The translations under genes and the position numbers were made by a program. Below are positions 51,552-60,417 of a stretch of 64,000 bases of DNA, piece by piece. The first letter of the stretch is position 1; each line of letters opens with the position of its first letter. The notes beneath the pieces were generated by a model. It had not been told where the DNA came from, made no database searches, and saw only the letters and a program-made list of their open reading frames with translations. The stretch spans positions 2,852,001-2,916,000 of the forward strand of contig NC_014734.1 of NCBI RefSeq assembly GCF_000183135.1, read 5' to 3'. This DNA is from Paludibacter propionicigenes WB4 (GTDB taxonomy: Bacteria; Bacteroidota; Bacteroidia; Bacteroidales; Paludibacteraceae).

Positions 51552-52436
51552 ATGAACAACGAATTATTAGAATCAATAAAAAAACTTTCTCAGCTGGAAG
51601 GTTTCAAAGATGTCTGCCATGAGCAGTCCAATAACGAACCAATGCCTTCGACGGATGTACTGAAGGAAATAGTACAACTGGCACGTTCGATACTATTCCC
51701 CGGATATTTCGGCGATTCTGCAGTAAATCCTAAAACAATGATGTATCACATTGGTGTGAACATTGATAGACTGCATCTGCTATTGGTTCAACAGATTAAA
51801 GCCGGTATGTGTTTCAACTGCCAAAGTGGAATGAAGAGTCAGGATGAAATAGAACAAACTGCGGGAAGAAAAGCTATCGACTTTATTATTCAACTGCCAG
51901 AGATTCGAGAAAAATTGCATACCGATGTTATTGCTGCATACAATGGCGATCCGGCTGCTAAAAGTTTTGGAGAAATTATTTTCTGTTACCCCAGCATTCG
52001 TGCCATAAGCAATTACCGCATAGCGCATGCTTTGCTAAAGCTCGATGTGCCGCTTATTCCCCGAATAATTACCGAGATGGCGCATTCCGAAACCGGGATA
52101 GATATTCACCCCGGAGCAAGAATAGGCAATTATTTCACCATAGACCATGGTACCGGCGTGGTAATCGGCGAAACGGCAATCATTGGCGATAATGTAAAAA
52201 TGTATCAAGGTGTTACGCTGGGCGCTAAAAGCTTCCCGCTGGACAAGGATGGCAATCCGATTAAAGGCATTGACCGGCATCCTCATATAGGCAATGACGT
52301 AATTATTTATTCCAACTCTACTATTTTAGGCAATATCACTGTAGGCGATGGTGCGGTCATTGGCGGTAACCTCTGGATTGACAACAATGTTACTCCCGGG
52401 GCAAAACTGTCGCAAAACAAAAATATGAGCAAATAA
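51552..52436 (+). CDS. cysE: Serine O-acetyltransferase
   Basis: Makes O-acetylserine from serine and acetyl-CoA, the first step of cysteine synthesis. 294 residues, the long form with a helical N-terminal domain ([20 protein letters not shown]). The left-handed beta-helix carries the catalytic [20 protein letters not shown] with the active-site DH pair, then [19 protein letters not shown] and the hexapeptide repeats up to [15 protein letters not shown]. Probably cotranscribed with the NadR-like gene upstream. Confidence 0.94.
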   Translation: MNNELLESIKKLSQLEGFKDVCHEQSNNEPMPSTDVLKEIVQLARSILFPGYFGDSAVNPKTMMYHIGVNIDRLHLLLVQQIKAGMCFNCQSGMKSQDEIEQTAGRKAIDFIIQLPEIREKLHTDVIAAYNGDPAAKSFGEIIFCYPSIRAISNYRIAHALLKLDVPLIPRIITEMAHSETGIDIHPGARIGNYFTIDHGTGVVIGETAIIGDNVKMYQGVTLGAKSFPLDKDGNPIKGIDRHPHIGNDVIIYSNSTILGNITVGDGAVIGGNLWIDNNVTPGAKLSQNKNMSK

Positions 52437-52509
52437 TAAAAGGAACGAAGAGCAAAAATCAGAACGAAATTATACAATCAACACAAAAGAATAAAAGAAA
52501 AAGAATTAT

Positions 52510-53676
52510 ATGGAATTTGAAATGTTAGCGAAAACCTTTCGCGGATTGGAAGAAGTACTGGCCGCCGAATTAGTAAGTATAGGGGCAAATAATGTACAAA
52601 TCCAACGGAGGGCTGTTAGTTTTACGGGCGATAAAGCTCTGATGTACAAAGCAAACTTGTACAGCCGGACGGCTTCACGCATACTGAAACCAATTTTATC
52701 ATTCGACGCTTCAAATCCCGACGAAGTTTACGAACAAGTAAAAAAAATAAACTGGAGCAACTACATGTCTGTGGACAGTACTTTTGCCATCGACTCTACC
52801 GTTTTTTCGGAAGAGTTTCGCCATTCAAAATTTGTGGCCTATCGCGTAAAAGATGCTATTGCCGACTGGTTCATGGAGAAATATGAACGTCGACCATCAG
52901 TTCGTTTGGACGGACCACAGATGATGATCAATATTCATATTGCTGCTACTCGCTGCACGTTGTCATTGGACAGTTCGGGCGAATCGCTCCACAAGCGCGG
53001 TTACCGGGTAGCTCAGACCGAAGCTCCACTAAACGAAGCATTGGCTGCCGGAATGCTTCTAATGGCTGACTGGAAGGGACAATCGAACTTTTTAGACCCC
53101 ATGTGCGGATCAGGTACTTTATTAATAGAAGCAGCCCTGATAGCGCTTAATATACCACCCGGAATTTATCGTTCTTCTTTTGCATTCGAAAAGTGGAATG
53201 ACTTTGAAGAGGAACTTTTTGATACGCTATACAATGACGATTCGTACGAACGTCCGTTCAACTTCAAAATATACGGATCGGACAACTCGCCGCGGGCGAT
53301 AAAAATAGCCGAGCAGAATATTAAAAGTGCCGGACTAAGCAAGTATATCGACCTACAGATTATGCCTGTTCAGAAACTGGAAGCTCCTGCCGAAAACTGT
53401 ATGATTGTAACCAATCCTCCCTATGGTGAGCGTATCACTTCGGATGATATCTACGGACTATATGCATCGCTAGGCTCTACCGTGAAGCACAAATTTCCGG
53501 GCAGCACTGTTTGGATTATCAGCTCCCACGAAGAATGTCTGGATAAAATAGGCCTGAAACCCACCGAACGCATCCGTTTGTTGAACGGATCGCTCGACTG
53601 TTGGTATTGTCGTTACGACATTTTTGCAGGAAAACGAAACGACTTTCTGGCAAACAAACGGGGAAACAAAGGATAA
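52510..53676 (+). CDS. THUMP-domain class I RNA methyltransferase (RlmL N-terminal-like)
   Basis: 388 residues. The N-terminal THUMP/ferredoxin-like part (KTFRGLEEVLAAELVSIGAN) binds RNA. The Rossmann domain has motif I FLDPMCGSGTLLIEAALIAL, the IYGSDNSPRAIKIAEQN strand with the acidic ribose-binding residue, and motif IV MIVTNPPYGERI, the N-P-P-Y signature of base N-methyltransferases. This corresponds to the RlmL half of E. coli RlmKL (m2G2445 of 23S rRNA), without the RlmK half. The exact nucleotide target is inferred from the family. Confidence 0.93.
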   Translation: MEFEMLAKTFRGLEEVLAAELVSIGANNVQIQRRAVSFTGDKALMYKANLYSRTASRILKPILSFDASNPDEVYEQVKKINWSNYMSVDSTFAIDSTVFSEEFRHSKFVAYRVKDAIADWFMEKYERRPSVRLDGPQMMINIHIAATRCTLSLDSSGESLHKRGYRVAQTEAPLNEALAAGMLLMADWKGQSNFLDPMCGSGTLLIEAALIALNIPPGIYRSSFAFEKWNDFEEELFDTLYNDDSYERPFNFKIYGSDNSPRAIKIAEQNIKSAGLSKYIDLQIMPVQKLEAPAENCMIVTNPPYGERITSDDIYGLYASLGSTVKHKFPGSTVWIISSHEECLDKIGLKPTERIRLLNGSLDCWYCRYDIFAGKRNDFLANKRGNKG

Positions 53677-53763
53677 GTCACAAATATTTCAAAAATAATA
53701 CACTGGCTTTCAATCGGTTCAAAAGTGCAACTACTGAATTAGGTATTTAAAACGGTTCAACTA

Positions 53764-53794
53764 TTTGTCAGTTCCAAAAAATACCTTACTTTTG
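53764..53794 (+). promoter_or_regulatory. Exact consensus promoter of tRNA-Leu
   Basis: TTTG at 53764-53767, 19 bases, TACTTTTG at 53787-53794. Exact TTTG-N19-TAnnTTTG. Transcription would start about 4 bases before the mature tRNA. Confidence 0.8.
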
Positions 53795-53804
53795 CACCGC
53801 AATC

Positions 53805-53888
53805 GCCCAGATGGCGGAATTGGTAGACGCGCTGGTCTCAAACACCAGTGGATTCACTTCCATGCCGGTTCGATCCCGGCTCTGGGTA
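53805..53888 (+). tRNA. tRNA-Leu (anticodon CAA)
   Basis: 84 nucleotides, class II. Acceptor GCCCAGA pairs with TCTGGGT; the D-loop region has GGAATTGGTAGACGC; anticodon stem CTGGT/ACCAG encloses the loop CTCAAAC, anticodon CAA (reads UUG); a long variable arm (TGGATTCACTTCCA) follows; T arm GCCGG-TTCGATC-CCGGC. CCA is not encoded. A small ORF across it is a shadow. Confidence 0.97.
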
Positions 53889-53898
53889 CTTTCAAAGT

Positions 53899-53936
53899 AA
53901 AACCTCAATTGATTATCAATCAATTGAGGTTTTTTG
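53899..53936 (+). terminator. Intrinsic terminator after tRNA-Leu
   Basis: AACCTCAATTGAT, loop TATC, ATCAATTGAGGTT, then TTTTG: a 12-13 bp perfect stem 12 bases after the tRNA. Confidence 0.92.
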
Positions 53937-54159
53937 TTTTTATTTCTTCCCCACATTTTCCCCACTCAAGTAAATTTGGGTCAATGTAAATATCCGGTGG
54001 AGTGAGAATACTAAACTACGCCAAACTGAGGTAATAAGTTTATATTTTTATCAGCATTGACAAGATTTACAATCAACTTCGGACTGTATTGAACAAATTA
54101 CATTGAACTGTTGTAATATACATAGAGTAATACAGCAAGAGTAATCAACTAAATATTAG

Positions 54160-54624
54160 ATGCGTATGAAGAAATTACGATACAACATAAAGATCAATGC
54201 ACCTGTAAGCAAAGTCTATGATGTTATGCTTGGCATTAGCAATAAAGCTACTTATGAGCAATGGACAGCGTTGTTTAACCCTACATCCACTTATGAAGGT
54301 AGCTGGAATAAGGGAAGCAAAATGCATTTTATCGGAGTGGATGAAAATGGAGAAAATGGAGGAATGGTTTCGGAGATAGCAGAAAACATTCCGAACCGGT
54401 TTGTGTCAATCCGGCATTACGGCCTTTTAAAGGCTGATAAGGAAATAACCGAAGGCCCTGAAGTAGAGAAATGGGCTTGTGGATTTGAAAACTATTCATT
54501 TGAAGAAATCAATGGAGTGTCTGTGCTTAATGTTGAACTGGATACTCCCGATGATTTTGAAGATTTTATGAACGAAACTTATCCATTGGCACTCGATAGG
54601 CTTAAAGAAATATGTGAAGAATAA
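54160..54624 (+). CDS. SRPBCC/START-fold ligand-binding protein
   Basis: 154 residues, no signal peptide. Opens LRYNIKINAPVSKVYDVMLG, the first strand of the SRPBCC/AHSA1 group, with YEQWTALFNPTSTYEGSWNK and VSEIAENIPNRFVSIRHYG in the expected positions and a long C-terminal helix (NETYPLALDRLKEICEE). Such domains bind hydrophobic ligands; no enzymatic activity can be assigned. The ATG at 54166 is an alternative start. Followed by a strong terminator. The region 53937-54159 shows no other feature apart from the CCCCACATTTTCCCC stretch. Confidence 0.85.
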   Translation: MRMKKLRYNIKINAPVSKVYDVMLGISNKATYEQWTALFNPTSTYEGSWNKGSKMHFIGVDENGENGGMVSEIAENIPNRFVSIRHYGLLKADKEITEGPEVEKWACGFENYSFEEINGVSVLNVELDTPDDFEDFMNETYPLALDRLKEICEE

Positions 54625-54690
54625 AATATCACGGTTTATACAAAATCTTCATATCCATTGCTACTTGGAAATAGTTGTTTCTTAGAAAAC

Positions 54691-54730
54691 AAAAAAGTCT
54701 GACTCATTATCTGAGTCAGACTTTTTTTTT
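54691..54730. terminator. Bidirectional terminator between the SRPBCC and M16 genes
   Basis: AGTCTGACTCA and TGAGTCAGACT form a perfect 11-bp stem with loop TTATC, flanked by AAAAA and TTTTTTTTT, so it works for both convergent genes. Confidence 0.93.
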
Positions 54731-54743
54731 ATAGCACCATGTT

Positions 54744-57560
54744 TTATTTCGTAGGTTTCATTACTACTTCCATAACGTTGCCCTGGCTTACCAATTTTGC
54801 TAAAGTAGATTGAATCGACTGTGGAGTGATTGCTTCTACTGCATTTTTATAGTTGTCCACATAATTTATCTGATTATGATAGTAGCTTTCTACTGTGTTT
54901 AACCACCATCCGTTCTCTCTCAGATTTTCATTATAAGTTTTCAGCAAGTTTTGTTTTACCTTTTGAACGTCTTCTGTTTTCGGGCCATTCTTCACAATTT
55001 CGTTTACCTCATCGTAAATCATTCCAATAAGTTTGGCTTGTTTAGCAGGATCGGTATCAAATTGCATGAGTAAAGTTGCATTGTCTATCGGTTGATGGCT
55101 AATGCCTGCACGAACGCCTACACCGTAGGTTCCACCTTCTTTCTCACGAATGGATTCGGTGTATCGTATATCCAGTATATCGCCAATGGCTCCAACCAAT
55201 GTGTTATTCACAATATTGTAAGGCATTGCGCCGTTATATAGTACCAGATTGCTTGCTTTCGCAGTTTTCATATCTTTTTCGAATGTATTCGAAACTTTTC
55301 CCTGCGGTTTACGTATATTGTTGTCCGTAAATTTTTCCAGTACCTTGGTTGTTTTCAAACCTCCAAGATATGTACAAATAGCATTGCTTACTTTCACATT
55401 GTTTGGATCAACATTTCCAGCCAAGATAAACGTAAAATCAGCTGGGTTGGCAAATCGTTCTTTGAAAAATGCTAATGCTTTATCCTGATCTACCTTAGTG
55501 ATAGTGTTCAGATTCATAATTACAGTACGCGGATTGCGGTTGGTAACCAAAGTGTTTATAGTGTCGGAGAATGCTTTACGGGGATCCGTAGCACTATTTG
55601 CCAAACTGGTGCGATACATGTTTATTAATGCGCTAAAAGCATTGTCGTCCTTGCGGGGAGCAGTGTAGTATAAATACACCAACTGCATCATGGTTTCAAA
55701 ATCATTTACCGAAGATTTTCCTCCAAAGCCTTCTTCGTAATTGGTAATCTGAGGTTGAACGCTAACTACTTTTCCTGTTAGAATTTTATTCAAATCTACT
55801 TGTGAATAGCTGCCTAATCCGTTGTTGCCAACAATGGTAGATGCTAATGTGGCTGAAGGTAGAAGCGAAATATCTTTTACTTTGGAAAGACCTCCTTCGC
55901 TGTATGCACTTAGCAATATTTCATCTTGTTTAAAGGTAGTAGGTTTGAAAATTACCCGTACACCATTGCTCAGCGTCCATTCTGTGGTACCAAGTTTTGG
56001 GTTTTGTCCTTTCTTAATTACTTTACCAGCAACAGGTGCTTTCTCTACCAACGGTTTATTCAGTGTTTCTTCTGCTTTAGCTGTTAGTTGAGCTTTGCCT
56101 GCTTCTGTAATAGCTGCAAGAACCTGATCGTTGTTTGGAACCTTCACAGTTGGTTTTTCGGGCGAGGTGATAGTTACCAACAGATTTTTCTCGGTAATAT
56201 ATGATTTTGCTACCTGATTAATTACATTGACTGTTAAGTTCGGCAAAATAGCCTGAATTGTTTGATACTCCCATTCTATGCCGGGAACAGGTTCGTTGTG
56301 TAAGAAATTCCGAACGTATTCAGTTACTAAACTGTTGTTTTTCCGATGATCACGATCTTTGTAGGATGTTTCAAATTGTTTTAGCATATTGGTTTTGGCT
56401 CTTTCCAACTCAGCGTTTGTAAACCCGAAACGTTTGATTTTCTCAGCTTCAAGCAACAATGCATTTAATCCCTCTGCTTCTTTTCCTTCTCTGGGCACAG
56501 CCAGCATCGTGAATGCATCTTTGGATTTTACCAATTCGCCATAACCTGCCATAGCTCCCACAAAAGGTGCATTAGCTTGTTGTGTGATTTCGTTAAAACG
56601 TTCTCCGATAATAGTGGAAATCAGATTGTCAGCAATACCCTTAGCGTATCCCTGTACCGAAAGCTGAATTTCGGCAGGAAGTTTTTCGTGCTTGTACTCA
56701 AGCGTAATGCGGGTTACGTTAGCCTCTTTGTCAGAAACTAAAGCTACGATGGGTTTGTCATTGTCTGCAACAGTGTATATCGGGCGTTCTCCAGCATTTT
56801 CTTTCTTTGGAATTGAAGAGAATAAAGTTTTTATTTTAGCTTCAATTTTATCTACGTCGATATCTCCAACTACTAAAATAGCCTGCAAATCCGGACGATA
56901 CCATTTCTTATAATAATCTCTGATGACATCATACTTAAAGTGTTTAATTACAGCTGTATCACCTATTCCGTCTCTTATTCCATATTGCGATCCGGGATAT
57001 TTAATTTTGTTCGATTCTTTCCACATTCTGCGGTCCGCACCAAAACGCGTACGCCATTCTTCCATAATAACACCGCGTTCACTATCAATTTCTTTATCAT
57101 CAAGGGTTATATAGCTCGACCAGTCGTGCAAAACAAGTAATGCGCTGTCAACCACTCCTTCTTGAATAGTTGGTACATCCGATAAATTATAGACTGTTTC
57201 GTCAAGAGCTGTATAAGCGTTAATATTTTCACCGAATTTCACACCGTGTTTTTCAAGAAAACTAATTACTCCTTTTCCGGGGAAGTTTTTGGTGCCGTTA
57301 AATGCCATGTGTTCAAGAAAATGCGCTAAACCGTTCTGATTATCGTTTTCAAGAATAGAACCAACATTCTGTGCAATGAAAAACTCAGCACGTTGTTTTG
57401 GTTCAGCATTAGCACGAATGTAGTAGGTTAAACCGTTGTCTAACTTCCCATAGCGTATTTTAGGATCAAGCGGAATAGGTTGTACCTGTTGAGCCCCGGC
57501 CTGTAGTGCCAGCATGAGCATCAAACTTACGGAAAACAACCTGAAAAGATTTTTTTTCAT
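54744..57560 (-). CDS. M16 family zinc metallopeptidase (insulinase/pitrilysin-like)
   Basis: 938 residues with a signal peptide (RLFSVSLMLMLALQAGAQ). The inverted zinc motif is intact: GLAHFLEHMAFNGT near residue 82, with the third ligand downstream in DSERGVIMEEWRTRFG. The layout is the two-homologous-half M16 clamp: the active half first, then an inactive half beginning near residue 540 (KLGTTEWTLSNGVRVIFKP). GGTYGVGVRAGISHQP near residue 840 is the R/Y substrate motif. Periplasmic. Degrades or processes peptides; a role in peptide nutrition is likely but not shown. Confidence 0.94.
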   Translation of the reverse strand: MKKNLFRLFSVSLMLMLALQAGAQQVQPIPLDPKIRYGKLDNGLTYYIRANAEPKQRAEFFIAQNVGSILENDNQNGLAHFLEHMAFNGTKNFPGKGVISFLEKHGVKFGENINAYTALDETVYNLSDVPTIQEGVVDSALLVLHDWSSYITLDDKEIDSERGVIMEEWRTRFGADRRMWKESNKIKYPGSQYGIRDGIGDTAVIKHFKYDVIRDYYKKWYRPDLQAILVVGDIDVDKIEAKIKTLFSSIPKKENAGERPIYTVADNDKPIVALVSDKEANVTRITLEYKHEKLPAEIQLSVQGYAKGIADNLISTIIGERFNEITQQANAPFVGAMAGYGELVKSKDAFTMLAVPREGKEAEGLNALLLEAEKIKRFGFTNAELERAKTNMLKQFETSYKDRDHRKNNSLVTEYVRNFLHNEPVPGIEWEYQTIQAILPNLTVNVINQVAKSYITEKNLLVTITSPEKPTVKVPNNDQVLAAITEAGKAQLTAKAEETLNKPLVEKAPVAGKVIKKGQNPKLGTTEWTLSNGVRVIFKPTTFKQDEILLSAYSEGGLSKVKDISLLPSATLASTIVGNNGLGSYSQVDLNKILTGKVVSVQPQITNYEEGFGGKSSVNDFETMMQLVYLYYTAPRKDDNAFSALINMYRTSLANSATDPRKAFSDTINTLVTNRNPRTVIMNLNTITKVDQDKALAFFKERFANPADFTFILAGNVDPNNVKVSNAICTYLGGLKTTKVLEKFTDNNIRKPQGKVSNTFEKDMKTAKASNLVLYNGAMPYNIVNNTLVGAIGDILDIRYTESIREKEGGTYGVGVRAGISHQPIDNATLLMQFDTDPAKQAKLIGMIYDEVNEIVKNGPKTEDVQKVKQNLLKTYNENLRENGWWLNTVESYYHNQINYVDNYKNAVEAITPQSIQSTLAKLVSQGNVMEVVMKPTK

Positions 57561-57748
57561 AATTGAATTGTTTTTTGAATTGATGATTGTTTATTAGAGA
57601 ATAATATTCGCAGTTAAATCGGTTACAAAGGAAAGTATAATTAGTGAAATAACAAAATCATTTTATTGTTTCTCGATAATTATTTATTAATCTGCATAGA
57701 TTTTAGACCGATATTCCAATATTTCTATTGTTTTAACCGGTTTACTTG

Positions 57749-57779
57749 TTGAGGCGCTTTGATAAATAATGTACTTTTG
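57749..57779 (+). promoter_or_regulatory. Promoter of the fRMsr gene
   Basis: TTG at 57749-57751, 20 bases, TACTTTTG at 57772-57779. Leader of about 14 bases before the ATG at 57800. Confidence 0.55.
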
Positions 57780-57799
57780 TAATGTAAAAACATAACACA

Positions 57800-58288
57800 A
57801 TGTCAGAAGAATTGTTTATTCCTGTAGGATCAGGGAAAAAAGAGATATATGAAACCTTACTCCCGCAAATAGCAGCGCTGATAGAAGGCGAAACTGATTT
57901 TATTGCCAATCTGGCAAATATTACGGCAGTTTTAAAAGAGTCGTTTGGTTGGTGGTGGGTTGGTTTCTATATTGTGAAAGAGGATGTGTTGGTGCTTGGA
58001 CCGTTTCAGGGACCAATTGCCTGTACGCGTATACGTTTAGGGAAAGGTGTTTGTGGTACAGCCTGGAAAGAAGAAAAGAGTCAGTTTGTGCCGGATGTCA
58101 ATTTATTTCCGGGACATATTGCGTGTAGCAGTAGCTCTGTTTCCGAAATTGTAGTCCCGGTTTTTGACAACCAAGATAAGGTAATCGCTGTGCTGGATGT
58201 CGACAGTGAACGCTACGATGTGCTTGATGAAACAGATGTTACTTATCTCGAAAAAATAGCTAAGATTGTAACTAAATCACTTGTATAA
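57800..58288 (+). CDS. GAF-domain free methionine-(R)-sulfoxide reductase
   Basis: 162 residues, a single GAF domain. The catalytic cysteines of fRMsr are all present: IACTRIRLGKGVCGTAW (two) and HIACSSSSVSEIVVPVF (third), together with GWWWVGFYIVKEDVLVLGPF, the methionine-sulfoxide binding side. Reduces free Met-(R)-sulfoxide with thioredoxin, protecting against oxidative damage. A strong terminator follows. Confidence 0.93.
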   Translation: MSEELFIPVGSGKKEIYETLLPQIAALIEGETDFIANLANITAVLKESFGWWWVGFYIVKEDVLVLGPFQGPIACTRIRLGKGVCGTAWKEEKSQFVPDVNLFPGHIACSSSSVSEIVVPVFDNQDKVIAVLDVDSERYDVLDETDVTYLEKIAKIVTKSLV

Positions 58289-58325
58289 ACAAAATGTCAT
58301 TCCAGATAAGAATGACATTTTGTTT
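58287..58325. terminator. Bidirectional terminator between fRMsr and acyl-CoA synthetase
   Basis: AAACAAAATGTCATTC pairs with GAATGACATTTTGTTT (16 bp, perfect) around loop CAGATAA; AAAC/GTTT ends serve both strands. Confidence 0.9.
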
Positions 58326-58344
58326 AATATAGAGAATAAGGTAT

Positions 58345-60249
58345 TTATTTTAGAGCTTCTAAGTTTTCAGGAGTTTGTATGCTTTTTGCTCCGGTGGAAT
58401 ACAAGCCTTCTATTCTCGCGGCGTATCGTTCTTCTACTTTACCACGCATTATTTTCATGGTGCTGTTTACCAATCCGTTTTGTTCGCTGAACGGCTCGCC
58501 AATTACAGCTACAGCTGAAGGAAGCCAGCGTTCGGGAAACAGTCCTTCCAATCTTCCGCCCTTTTTGTATTCATTTATTTCTTTCTGAAGTTTATTCAGC
58601 GCTAACTCTTTAGCTTCATTACTATCCCAGCTTAGTTGCGGTTTCTTTTCTTTTACATAGCGTTTAAGCGCTTCTTTATTGGGAACAATCAGAGCAGTTG
58701 TGTAAGGGTTCTGGTTGTTGTAGAGCACCACCTGATCTATGTATCGAGAGTTATCAGCTATAGATTCTTCAATTCCTTCCGGACTGTATTTTTCTCCATC
58801 ACTCGATATCAGCAGACTTTTAAATCGTCCAACTACATACAAAAATCCATCATTGTCCATATAGCCCATATCGCCAGTATGTAACCAACCGTCTTTTATC
58901 GTTTCGGCAGTGGCTTTTTCATTTTTAAAGTATCCTGCCATGACATTCTCGCCTTTTATCACGATTTCCCCTTTTTCGTAATTTGGAAGTTGCTTTCCTT
59001 CAGAATCGTAAATTTTCAGTTCCAACGGCTTTACCAAGTAGCCCGATGATCCAAGTTTGTGATGTTTCAGCCCGTTGGATGAAATGATCGGAGTTGCCTC
59101 GGACAGTCCGTATCCCTGAAACATAGGAATACCTATTGCATAATAAAAGCGCTGTAGATCAATATCTAATAATGCACCGCCTCCAATGAAGAAATCAAGA
59201 TTTCCACCAAATGCTTCGCGCACTTTCTTGAATAATATTCTGTCGAATAATACGATAAGTGGCTTTTTCAATATCTGTAATCCTTTTCCTTTGTTGTATC
59301 CTTCTTTATTGTAAGAATAAGATAGATTTAGGGCAAAGTTAAACAAGCGGTTTACCATATCTCCCTGCGCTCGTATGTTAGCCTCAATATTCTTTTTGAA
59401 GCTTTTAGCAAGTGCTGGAACACTAAGCAATATATTTGGTTTTAATTCTTTGATATTTATAGGTATATTCTTTAATGTCTCCATGCCGGTTTTACCGCTC
59501 TGAACGGTTCCAACACTTGCGCCTAAAGCCATGAAACTGTAGAAGCCCGCCACATGAGCAAAGCAATGATCCAGTGGAAGAATTAGTAGTGTTCGGGTAG
59601 AGGTGGAAATGTCCATCAGCGTCAATGCTTGCTCTACATTTGCCGTGTAATTTCTGTGTGTTAGCATTATTCCCTTTGGATCGGCCGTAGTGCCTGAAGT
59701 ATAAGTTATATTTGCCAGATCATCAGGTTTTATTGCCTCAACTCTGCGTTGTACCGCTTCGGGCTGCGTTTTCAAAAGTTGTTTCCCATCTGCAATCAAT
59801 TTGCTTATCGGGATCTCGAGCTCCTCATATTCTGTCTGGTCATCAAGTATGATTACTTTCTTTATCAGTGGAAGCGACTTTATTATAGCACGTATCTTTT
59901 TCAATTGACCGCCCGAAACAAAAATATATTTTGTTTCAGAATGAATTAGGCGGAATATCAAATCATTACTTTCTTCGAGTTTTATTGATAAGGGAACATT
60001 CACTGCGCCTGCATGCAGTATGCCCAGTTCTCCTATAATCCAGGCATTTCTACCTTCCGAAAGCAATGCCACTTTATCATACATTTCTATTCCAAGCTGT
60101 ATTAAACCGGCAGCCAGGTGTTGCGCTTGTTGTTGCGTTTCAAGGTAAGTTGTAGGAACAAACTCGGTGGTTGTTTTTTCCCATAAAAAAGGATTTTGTG
60201 CAAATCTTTCTACACTGCTGTTGAGTAAGTCTATGATGGTAGGTTTCAT
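58345..60249 (-). CDS. Long-chain acyl-CoA synthetase (AMP-binding enzyme)
   Basis: 634 residues. Activates fatty acids to acyl-AMP and then acyl-CoA. Motifs: P-loop ITYTSGTTADPKGIMLTHRN (near residue 182), GYGLSEATPIISSNG, and the C-terminal hinge GWLHTGDMGYMDNDGFLYVV followed by RFKSLLISSDGEKYSPEGIE with the A8 region. The length and LPLDHCFAHVAGFY match the FadD/FAA long-chain group rather than acetyl-CoA synthetase. Chain length preference cannot be read. Separate from OmpA by a terminator. Confidence 0.93.
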   Translation of the reverse strand: MKPTIIDLLNSSVERFAQNPFLWEKTTTEFVPTTYLETQQQAQHLAAGLIQLGIEMYDKVALLSEGRNAWIIGELGILHAGAVNVPLSIKLEESNDLIFRLIHSETKYIFVSGGQLKKIRAIIKSLPLIKKVIILDDQTEYEELEIPISKLIADGKQLLKTQPEAVQRRVEAIKPDDLANITYTSGTTADPKGIMLTHRNYTANVEQALTLMDISTSTRTLLILPLDHCFAHVAGFYSFMALGASVGTVQSGKTGMETLKNIPINIKELKPNILLSVPALAKSFKKNIEANIRAQGDMVNRLFNFALNLSYSYNKEGYNKGKGLQILKKPLIVLFDRILFKKVREAFGGNLDFFIGGGALLDIDLQRFYYAIGIPMFQGYGLSEATPIISSNGLKHHKLGSSGYLVKPLELKIYDSEGKQLPNYEKGEIVIKGENVMAGYFKNEKATAETIKDGWLHTGDMGYMDNDGFLYVVGRFKSLLISSDGEKYSPEGIEESIADNSRYIDQVVLYNNQNPYTTALIVPNKEALKRYVKEKKPQLSWDSNEAKELALNKLQKEINEYKKGGRLEGLFPERWLPSAVAVIGEPFSEQNGLVNSTMKIMRGKVEERYAARIEGLYSTGAKSIQTPENLEALK

Positions 60250-60374
60250 TTATCTGTGATATTATGTTTGTGTTTTACCATGATTTTTGTAATGAAAGAT
60301 ATTCGTTTCTTCTTGCAAAGATACTAAATCAGTATTAAAGTTGAGCAGGAATAACAGTTCTGGTATATGTACAC

Positions 60375-60403
60375 AAAAAAGCCTGCTTAATTGCAGGCTT
60401 TTT
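60375..60403 (-). terminator. Terminator of the OmpA-family gene
   Basis: AAAAAAGCCTGC, loop TTAATT, GCAGGCTTTTT. The stem is a perfect GCCTGC/GCAGGC extended by the A/T runs; 15 bases after the OmpA stop on the minus strand. Confidence 0.9.
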
Positions 60404-60417
60404 GTTGGATTTAAATT

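Noticed and set aside
53765-53989. 74-codon ORF across the tRNA-Leu locus
   Set aside because: It overlaps a complete tRNA gene and its terminator and has no protein features.
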